Source of the DNA: Muribaculaceae bacterium
GTDB taxonomy: Bacteria; Bacteroidota; Bacteroidia; Bacteroidales; Muribaculaceae
Reading direction: 5' to 3'
Assembly: GCA_009775225.1 (NCBI GenBank)
Contig: VSPE01000041.1
Coordinates: 1-19,730, forward strand
DNA length: 19,730 nucleotides
A program made the translations under genes and the position numbers. Positions 14,507-19,730 of the stretch are shown here, piece by piece. The notes below the pieces were generated by a model. It was not told the DNA's origin and searched no databases. It worked only from the letters and a program-made list of their open reading frames with translations. Position 1 is the first letter of the stretch, and every line of letters starts with the position of its first letter.

Positions 14507-15673
14507 ATGAGCATATTCGACGAAGAAACCGAGCGACGCGGCACAGGCTCGTACAAGTGGGACACCTACGAGCGTCCGGGCCTGATACCGATGTGGGTGG
14601 CCGACATGGACTTCCGCACGGCACCTGCTGTGACAGAGGCTATTATGAAGAGAGTAGAGCAGGGCATTTTCGGCTACACCCTCGTAGGCCGTGAATACTA
14701 CGACGCCGTACGCGACTGGTTCGCCGAACGCCACGGCTGGAGCATCGACACGGGCATGCTCATCTACACAAGCGGCGTGGTGCCTGCCGTATCGGCCGTA
14801 ATAAAGGCCATCACGCGGCCCGGAGACAAAGTGATAGTGCAGACGCCAGCCTACAACTGCTTCTTCTCGTCTATCCGCAACAACGGCTGCGAGCTATCGG
14901 CCAACGCTCTGACAATGAACGCCGACCACAGCTACAGCCTCGACTTCGACGACCTCGAGGCACGCGCCGCCGACCCCTCTGCCAAGGTGCTCGTGCTGTG
15001 CAATCCGCACAATCCAACGGGCCACATCTGGAGCGCCGCCGAGCTGCTCCGCATTGCCGACATCTGCCGGCGCCACGACGTATTCGTCATCGCCGACGAA
15101 ATTCACTGCGAGCTGACTTACAACGGAGTAGAGTACACCCCCTTCGCCACTGTGTGCGGCAAAGGACTGCGCCATGCAGTGTGCGTGTCGCCGAGCAAGG
15201 CATTCAACATCGCCGGGCTGCAGATAGCCAACATCATAGCCTCCGACGCCGACATCCGCGCACGCATAGACCGCGCTATCAACGACAACGAAGTATGCGA
15301 CGTGAACCCCTTCGGCGTGGCCGCCACTATAGCCGCCTACCGCCATGGTGCCGACTGGCTCGACGAGCTGCGGGCATACCTGTGGGACAGCTGGCTGACC
15401 GTCAGGGATTTCTTCGCAGAGCATCTGCCGTCCTACGCACTCACGCCGCTCGAAGCCACATACCTTGTGTGGATAGACTGCCGCCACACCGGCATAAGCT
15501 CCGACCGCCTATGCGCCGAACTTATAGAGGCAGGCGTGGCACTCAGCTCCGGCTCGATTTACGGCGACGACAGCTTTCTGCGTCTCAACATAGCATGCCC
15601 GCGCAGCCGCCTCTCGCAAGGGCTGGAGCGCATACGCACGGTGCTCTCAAAATATTTTCAGACAACTATATAG
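14507..15673 (+). CDS. MalY/PatB-family PLP-dependent aminotransferase / C-S beta-lyase
   Basis: Fold-type I PLP enzyme of 388 residues. Characterised family members cleave cystathionine or cysteine conjugates to pyruvate, ammonia and a thiol, or act as aminotransferases. Motifs are the N-terminal YKWDTYE and PMWVADMDF (family hallmark), CNPHNPTGHIWS (PLP and substrate contacts), VIADEIHCEL (the aspartate pairing with the PLP ring), SPSKAFNIAGLQ (Schiff-base lysine) and LRLNIACPRSRL (carboxylate-binding arginine). The ATG at 14507, 2 bases after the DUF3737 stop, gives MSIFDEETERRGTGSYKWD. A longer frame from 14480 lies inside DUF3737 and is rejected. It is the last gene of the plus-strand cluster, with no terminator hairpin seen after it. 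Confidence 0.94.
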   Translation: MSIFDEETERRGTGSYKWDTYERPGLIPMWVADMDFRTAPAVTEAIMKRVEQGIFGYTLVGREYYDAVRDWFAERHGWSIDTGMLIYTSGVVPAVSAVIKAITRPGDKVIVQTPAYNCFFSSIRNNGCELSANALTMNADHSYSLDFDDLEARAADPSAKVLVLCNPHNPTGHIWSAAELLRIADICRRHDVFVIADEIHCELTYNGVEYTPFATVCGKGLRHAVCVSPSKAFNIAGLQIANIIASDADIRARIDRAINDNEVCDVNPFGVAATIAAYRHGADWLDELRAYLWDSWLTVRDFFAEHLPSYALTPLEATYLVWIDCRHTGISSDRLCAELIEAGVALSSGSIYGDDSFLRLNIACPRSRLSQGLERIRTVLSKYFQTTI

Positions 15674-15695
15674 CGGATTTGCCGAATGTAATCGC

Positions 15696-15703
15696 TACCT
15701 TTG
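15696..15703 (+). promoter_or_regulatory. Promoter core for the galactofuranosyltransferase gene
   Basis: TACCTTTG fits TAnnTTTG in the 60-base gap between the aminotransferase and the glycosyltransferase, 30 bases before the ATG. A TTTG at 15678-15681 is a possible, closely spaced -33 box. Its presence marks the start of a new transcription unit. Confidence 0.55.
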
Positions 15704-15733
15704 TACTCAAAACCATAAAAACGCCACCACCCG

Positions 15734-16768
15734 ATGAATTGCTACCTTTCGCGCAACTACCGCAACAGCGCCTACGCCGGCAACAAGGCCAAAATAGACA
15801 TAGAGCAGATAATGCAGAACCTCGGCTACACCAATATAGGGCGCTCGCAGACGCGCTATTCGGGTGTGGTGTCGGCCTTTATGGCCACGCTGGCAAGCAT
15901 GGCCGCCGCGCCCTTTCATATTGGCCGGGGCGACGTGCTGGTGCTCCAGTATCCGCTGAAAAAGTACTTCAGGATGCAGTGCCGCATAGCTCACGCACGC
16001 GGAGCCAAAGTAGTGGTGATAATCCATGATTTGGGCAGCTTCAGACGCAAGAAACTCACAATTCCCGAGGAAATAAAGAAGCTCTCGCTTGCCGACTATG
16101 TGATAGCGCACAGCGAGGCCATGCGCGCCTGGCTCATAGAACACGGCTTCCGCAAGCCCGTGGGCGTACTCGGCCTCTTCGACTTCCTGTCGGACAGCAA
16201 GCCCGCCTCACGCACCAAGGCTCCCGAGAAGCCATATAAGGTGATGTATGTGGGCGACCTCAGCTACAGCTACAACGCCGCTCTCTACGAAATGGGGCAG
16301 AACGCAGCCAACTGGACTACAGTGCTCTACGGCGGCGGCTTCGAGCTTGAGAAAGCTACTCCAGGCTGCCGCATAGACTACCGCGGATATATCAACTCCG
16401 ACGACCTCATAGCGGCTCCCGACGCCGATTTCGGTCTCGTGTGGTACGGCTCGTCGCGCCACGGATGCGAAGGCCGCATAGGCGACTATCTGCGCTATAT
16501 AGCCGCACACAAGCTCTCGCTGTATCTGCGCTGCGAGGTGCCCGTCATCGTGGGCAAGGGCACAGCCATGGCAGAGTTTGTGGAACGCGAGGGCATTGGC
16601 ATCACCGTGGACTCACTCGACAACATAGAAGGCCTGCTAGGCAAGCTCTCGCCCGAACAGTACATGCAAATGAAAGAGCGAGCCGCAGCCGTGGGCCGCA
16701 AGCTCGCTCAGGGTGCCTTCACATCGGCCGCACTTGCCGAAGCAGGCAAGGCACTGGCCGCGAAGTAA
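15734..16768 (+). CDS. Putative galactofuranosyltransferase
   Basis: Cytosolic or membrane-peripheral glycosyltransferase of 344 residues, GT-B like. It resembles the Bacteroidetes galactofuranosyltransferase family: the start MNCYLSRNYRNSAYAGNKAK, DVLVLQYPLKKYF (about 66-78), VVIIHDLGSFRRKK (about 93-106), LADYVIAHSEAMRAWLIEHG and the C-terminal DYLRYIAAHKLSLYLRCEVP (about 253-272) with PVIV and EGIGITVDSLD. It would transfer galactofuranose from UDP-Galf to a surface glycan. The adjacent UDP-galactopyranose mutase gene, which makes that donor, strongly supports this. It is convergent with glf, and the two stop codons abut with no bases between. The acceptor is unknown. Confidence 0.82.
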   Translation: MNCYLSRNYRNSAYAGNKAKIDIEQIMQNLGYTNIGRSQTRYSGVVSAFMATLASMAAAPFHIGRGDVLVLQYPLKKYFRMQCRIAHARGAKVVVIIHDLGSFRRKKLTIPEEIKKLSLADYVIAHSEAMRAWLIEHGFRKPVGVLGLFDFLSDSKPASRTKAPEKPYKVMYVGDLSYSYNAALYEMGQNAANWTTVLYGGGFELEKATPGCRIDYRGYINSDDLIAAPDADFGLVWYGSSRHGCEGRIGDYLRYIAAHKLSLYLRCEVPVIVGKGTAMAEFVEREGIGITVDSLDNIEGLLGKLSPEQYMQMKERAAAVGRKLAQGAFTSAALAEAGKALAAK

Positions 16769-17851
16769 TCAGATAAATTTTTCCACAATATCGTTCATGG
16801 CGTAATAGCGGTATTCGCCAAGGCGGCCGCCGAAAATCACATTAAGCTCCTTGTCGGCCAGCTCGCGATAGCGGGCATACATCTCCTTATTGCGCTCATT
16901 CAGAATAGGGTAGGAGGGGTCACCGCCGTTGAGATACGAACCCAAGGGGAACTCGTAGGTCACGATAGTGCCTTTGGCCTTCGTGGGCGTGAAGTGGCGG
17001 TGCTCTATCGAGCGGGTATAAGGCACGTCGGCATCGGGGTAGTTTATCACGGCATTGCCCTGGAAGTTATCGGTATTGGCGTGATACACATCCTGGAAGC
17101 CCACTGCCTGATAGTCGAGGCGCCCGTAGCAGTAGTCGTAGTATTGGTCAATCGGGCCTGTGAAGAGCACGGTGTCGGCAAGCGCGGCAAGAGCCTCGCG
17201 GTCGGCAAGATAGTCTATGCCAAGGAGAACCTCAGCACCATTGAGCAGACGCCTTATGAACTCCGTATATCCTTCGGCGGGAATACCCTGGTACAGCTCA
17301 TTGTAGTAGCTGTTGTTGTATGTAAGGCGTATGGGCACGCGGCTCATGGTCGACACCGGTAGCTCTGTGCATTTGAGGCCCCACTGCTTCTCGGTGTAAC
17401 CCTTGATGAATTTCTCGTAAATGTCGCGCCCTACAGCCGATAGCACAAACTCCTCGAGGTTGGCGGGACGCTCGCACGGTATGGCCGATTCTTTGATTTT
17501 TGCCATAGCCTCCTCGGGTGTGGTAACGCCCCACAACTCATTGAAGGTATTCATGTTGAAGGGCAGATTATATATCTTGTCGCCGACACGGGCGAGGGGA
17601 GAGTTCACAAAGGGCAGGAAGTCGGCAATACTGTTTACAAAGTCCCACACCTTGCGGCTGTTGGTGCGGAAAATATGTGCGCCGAAACGGTGCACCTCAA
17701 TGCCGTGCACCTTCTCGGTATAGCAGTATCCTCCGATATGTCTGCGGCGGTCAACGACAAGGCATGTCTTGCCCCGACGCATGGCATCGTAGGCAAACAT
17801 AGCGCCGTAGAGACCGGCACCCACAATGAGGTAGTCGTAATGTTGGTTCAT
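16769..17851 (-). CDS. glf: UDP-galactopyranose mutase
   Basis: Flavoenzyme that interconverts UDP-galactopyranose and UDP-galactofuranose, supplying the Galf donor. It has 360 residues, typical of bacterial Glf. Features are the FAD motif YLIVGAGLYGAMFAYDA (7-23), RRRHIGGYCY (about 35-44), HRFGAHIFRTN (54-64), GYTEKQWG, the segment SRVPIRLTYNNSYYNELYQG and the late SIEHRHFTPT and YEFPLGSY that carry UDP- and flavin-contacting arginine and tyrosine residues. The ATG at 17851 overlaps the stop of the upstream family 8 glycosyltransferase (ATGA), indicating co-transcription and coupled translation. It ends base-to-base with the convergent galactofuranosyltransferase gene. Confidence 0.97.
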   Translation of the reverse strand: MNQHYDYLIVGAGLYGAMFAYDAMRRGKTCLVVDRRRHIGGYCYTEKVHGIEVHRFGAHIFRTNSRKVWDFVNSIADFLPFVNSPLARVGDKIYNLPFNMNTFNELWGVTTPEEAMAKIKESAIPCERPANLEEFVLSAVGRDIYEKFIKGYTEKQWGLKCTELPVSTMSRVPIRLTYNNSYYNELYQGIPAEGYTEFIRRLLNGAEVLLGIDYLADREALAALADTVLFTGPIDQYYDYCYGRLDYQAVGFQDVYHANTDNFQGNAVINYPDADVPYTRSIEHRHFTPTKAKGTIVTYEFPLGSYLNGGDPSYPILNERNKEMYARYRELADKELNVIFGGRLGEYRYYAMNDIVEKFI

Positions 17852-18795
17852 ATCTTAGTGAATTTGAGATATTTCGGTTTCATGAGTCCGCAGGCGCGCA
17901 GAAGGCTGTCGGAGGCCAGCTTGAGCCTGTAGCCAAGCGGCATGGCCGGACGTTCGCCGCGCCAGTGCGTCATGTCGAGATAGCGGAAGTATAGATTGCG
18001 CCACGGATGCTGCGACTTGTAGTGCCACGGCTTTTTGGCGCCGGTATAGTGTATGATTACCGGATGCTCAAGCTCCTTCTCGAGCACGCGCACACTGTCG
18101 GCTGGCATACGCTCGGCGCGGCGCCGACGCAGAAAACCATCCTGCACGTTCCAGCGGTGAGGCACAAAACGCTTGTCGTCGTGCAGGAGCGCGTTGAGCA
18201 AATCCTGGTCGTACATCTCGAGGCGGTCGGCATGGGCGGCGAGGTATTCTATGGCACGCCGCTCAAACCCGGTGACACGCAGACGGTCGAGGTTCACAAG
18301 AAGCACGCCGGCGTTGAAATACGACGCCTGAGCAGGGTAGTGCAGGCGCTCGTAGATGCCCGGCCTGCCGCTCCACATATCCTCCACACAGCCCAGCGCC
18401 ACGTCGGAGATATCGGTGTTCCAGAAGGGAGCCACACTGCCGTTGACCACCAAATCGCAGTCGAGATACAGCACCTTGGCTACGTCGGGCGGCAGAATAG
18501 AGCCTAAAAATATGCGGTAATACGTTGCAAGCGAGATATAGCTGCCTTCATTCACGCGGCAGCCGTCGAGCATCGAAGCGTCGGGGAAGTGGAACGACAG
18601 CTTCTGGCCGTATCTGCCTTCCACCACACCTCGCAGCACGCTTTGGCCGCCCTCTGGCAACGACGCTGCAATCACATGCACATGCACGCAGCTGTCGCTA
18701 TTGTTTTCGAGCAGCGAAGTAAGCATCACGGCGCAATATTTCACATAGTTACTGTCGATATTGCATGCCACATGTATCTCGGCCTTGTTTCCCAT
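17848..18795 (-). CDS. Glycosyltransferase family 8 protein
   Basis: Retaining GT-A transferase of 315 residues from the ATG at 18795 (MGNKAEIHVACNIDSNYVKY). The GT8 (LgtC/GspA-like) signature is clear: VACNIDSNY, ATYYRIFLGSILPPDVAKVL, the DxD motif YLDCDLVV, YFNAGVLLVNLDRLR, DQDLLNALL and the C-terminal HYTGAKKPWHY, whose histidine helps bind the metal. It probably transfers glucose or galactose onto LPS or another surface glycan. An upstream TTG start at 18828 would overlap the promoter core and is rejected. It overlaps glf by 4 bases, so both likely contribute to the same glycan. Confidence 0.92.
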   Translation of the reverse strand: MGNKAEIHVACNIDSNYVKYCAVMLTSLLENNSDSCVHVHVIAASLPEGGQSVLRGVVEGRYGQKLSFHFPDASMLDGCRVNEGSYISLATYYRIFLGSILPPDVAKVLYLDCDLVVNGSVAPFWNTDISDVALGCVEDMWSGRPGIYERLHYPAQASYFNAGVLLVNLDRLRVTGFERRAIEYLAAHADRLEMYDQDLLNALLHDDKRFVPHRWNVQDGFLRRRRAERMPADSVRVLEKELEHPVIIHYTGAKKPWHYKSQHPWRNLYFRYLDMTHWRGERPAMPLGYRLKLASDSLLRACGLMKPKYLKFTKI

Positions 18796-18815
18796 AGAAT
18801 TATCAGTATTTTCGG

Positions 18816-18823
18816 CAAAGATA
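18816..18823 (-). promoter_or_regulatory. Promoter core for the GT8-glf operon
   Basis: The minus strand reads TATCTTTG, an exact TAnnTTTG match, 20 bases upstream of the ATG at 18795. A TTTG equivalent at 18847-18850 lies 23 bases further upstream. The position decides in favour of the 18795 start. Confidence 0.6.
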
Positions 18824-18886
18824 CACAATTATTTTCAACCGACAGGCAAACCTTCACGCATTTCGGAACAAAGGGGTGGGGGATAA

Positions 18887-19237
18887 TCATTCCGCACCCG
18901 ACACGCCAATCAGATGTGTCACTTCTTCTTTCAATAAAGGCAAATGATTGATAACTATTCCCCAAAGCAAATCTTCCCTTAAACTATCGTAGCCGTGAAT
19001 AAGATAATTCCGCGTATTAACTATCCGTCGTGCCGAAGTAATTGGAATATCGGGATTTATCTTTAAAATCCTATTCATAGCCTCTCCAATAATTGCAATT
19101 TCCCACTGCACGGCACTGCGAAAACATATATCTTCACAAAACGTCTTGAAATCTTTCGGACGTGAAGAACAAAAAAATTCTATATTTGATATACTGTTAA
19201 GAATATCTTTAAGTGATTTGACAATCTTGTCATCCAT
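18887..19237 (-). CDS. hepT: HepT-like ribonuclease toxin (DUF86)
   Basis: Protein of 116 residues with the HepT/DUF86 all-alpha HEPN fold. The toxin motif RX4HXY is present as RNYLIHGY in the second half, with the upstream FRSAVQWEIAIIGEAMNRI helix typical of the family. HepT toxins are RNases that act on mRNA or tRNA. Their tyrosine in RX4HXY is AMPylated by the partner MntA, which silences the toxin. The start is the ATG at 19237, which overlaps the mntA end by 8 bases. The gene is much more AT-rich than its left-hand neighbours, which suggests horizontal acquisition. Whether it is an active toxin is not shown by sequence. Confidence 0.88.
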   Translation of the reverse strand: MDDKIVKSLKDILNSISNIEFFCSSRPKDFKTFCEDICFRSAVQWEIAIIGEAMNRILKINPDIPITSARRIVNTRNYLIHGYDSLREDLLWGIVINHLPLLKEEVTHLIGVSGAE

Positions 19238-19514
19238 ATACCAATCGCTTTGTATTGTTTAGTTCTTGTCTGAAAAAGTCATTTTTAATCGCTGTTTCAT
19301 CAACTAAATCAACTTTTCTGCCAAGCAAAGATTGCAAATCCTCGATAAAATCAAAAAATGTGAGGAATAAATCCTGTATCTGGTCGTAATGGAATACCAC
19401 CGAGAAGTCCACATCGCTATCGTCGTTGAAGCGGGGTGTGAGGATGGAGCCGAACACCCACAGCTTGGCTACCTTGTACTTTTTGCACAAGGCTATTATC
19501 TTGTCGATATTCAT
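19230..19514 (-). CDS. mntA: MntA-like minimal nucleotidyltransferase antitoxin
   Basis: Small nucleotidyltransferase of 94 residues from the ATG at 19514. The MNT signature GSX10DXD is exact: GSILTPRFNDDS followed by DVD, with a later VDLVDE supplying the third acidic residue. MntA transfers AMP from ATP to the tyrosine of HepT, acting as antitoxin. An in-frame ATG at 19529 (MKLIEMN) is also possible, but it would lie only 7 bases from the promoter core and be nearly leaderless. The second ATG restores the leader length seen at other promoters here. It overlaps hepT. It is AT-rich like its partner and belongs to a tandem array of such modules. Confidence 0.87.
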   Translation of the reverse strand: MNIDKIIALCKKYKVAKLWVFGSILTPRFNDDSDVDFSVVFHYDQIQDLFLTFFDFIEDLQSLLGRKVDLVDETAIKNDFFRQELNNTKRLVYG

Positions 19515-19535
19515 CTCTATCAGCTTCATACGGTG

Positions 19536-19543
19536 CAAATATA
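19536..19543 (-). promoter_or_regulatory. Promoter core for mntA-hepT
   Basis: The minus strand reads TATATTTG, matching TAnnTTTG. It lies in the short gap after the upstream partial hepT and gives the downstream pair its own promoter. It is 7 bases from one candidate mntA ATG and 22 from the next. Confidence 0.5.
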
Positions 19544-19607
19544 GCGTATTGTTTCTATATAACAAAAAACGAGAACTCGGTATCCTATGTAATAACTCGT
19601 GGCGTGT

Positions 19608-19730
19608 TTATAATTTACCTTCAAATAGGCGCAAAATGTCTGCTTTGAGTCTTGGAATATGGTTGATAACAATTCCCCACAAAAGATCGGGTGTCAACGA
19701 ATCATAAGGATGGATGCCATAATTCCGGTG
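19608..19730 (-). CDS. Second HepT-like toxin, C-terminal part only (runs off the window)
   Basis: The last 123 bases encode, on the minus strand, the final 40 residues of another HepT: HRNYGIHPYDSLTPDLLWGI and then VINHIPRLKADILRLFEGKL before a TAA at 19608-19610. RNYGIHPY fits RX4HXY. The segment DLLWGIVINH matches the neighbouring hepT product (EDLLWGIVINHLPLLKEE), so the two are paralogues. The 5' end lies outside the window. A partner MntA would be expected just beyond it. The frame was found by reading the strand directly. Confidence 0.82.
   Translation of the reverse strand, partial: HRNYGIHPYDSLTPDLLWGIVINHIPRLKADILRLFEGKL

Noticed and set aside
14998..16029. 343-residue plus-strand frame spanning the aminotransferase and glycosyltransferase genes
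   Set aside because: Arginine/histidine-rich frame-shifted translation of two well-supported genes. It crosses the promoter between them.
18796..18828. Upstream TTG start for the GT8 gene
   Set aside because: It would fall upstream of or inside the TATCTTTG promoter core, so its codons would not be transcribed. The ATG at 18795 fits the family start.

Overview
The window looks like chromosomal DNA from a GC-rich member of the order Bacteroidales, possibly Muribaculaceae-like. I infer this from the gene families (an alternative bacterial GlmU, DUF4271, a short TatD, and a hemD-rnpA-yidD order), from Bacteroidetes-type promoter cores of the form TAnnTTTG in front of several genes, and from the lack of strong Shine-Dalgarno sequences. 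There are no rRNA, tRNA, CRISPR, phage or transposase genes. Most of it is dense housekeeping sequence. The last ~850 bases differ: they are AT-rich and carry toxin-antitoxin genes.

Layout. (1) Positions 88-1374 encode an M18 aminopeptidase on the plus strand. It converges on a minus-strand run, read right to left: ybeY (5974-5552), mnmG (5531-3654), apt (3588-3070) and a GlmU-family sugar nucleotidyltransferase/acyltransferase (2897-1746). The 371-base gap between the two convergent units is packed with inverted repeats: a perfect 17-bp pair, a bidirectional terminator hairpin and a ~163-bp imperfect palindrome. A perfect 28-bp inverted repeat lies between apt and the GlmU-family gene. A full match to the ParB-binding site parS lies in the mnmG-apt spacer, which suggests an origin-proximal chromosomal location. 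(2) A corrinoid adenosyltransferase (6273-6821) stands alone on the plus strand, followed by a structured inverted-repeat element.

(3) A long plus-strand cluster runs from 7088 to 15673: polyprenyl synthetase, Ig-like lipoprotein, LOG-family protein, DUF4271 membrane protein, hemD, rnpA, yidD, a short TatD hydrolase, DUF3737 and a MalY/PatB aminotransferase. Several junctions overlap by ATGA. A second promoter core sits inside the 3' end of the DUF4271 gene, so hemD onward probably has its own transcript. The cluster mixes quinone-chain or lipid, envelope, haem, tRNA-processing and membrane-insertion functions. Its last two genes look like an accessory pair added downstream of TatD.

(4) A galactofuranose module follows. 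A putative galactofuranosyltransferase (15734-16768, plus) ends exactly where UDP-galactopyranose mutase glf (17851-16769, minus) ends, and glf overlaps an upstream family 8 glycosyltransferase (18795-17848). Together they would make UDP-Galf and add sugars to a surface glycan. (5) The right edge holds an AT-rich MntA-HepT toxin-antitoxin pair (19514-18887) and the C-terminal end of a second, related HepT (19730-19608). These form a tandem array that continues outside the window and looks horizontally acquired.

I saw no wholly new system. The most notable points are the parS site, the tandem HepT loci, an RnpA lacking its canonical RNR motif, a TatD that ends just after its last catalytic residue, and several unexplained structured repeats.
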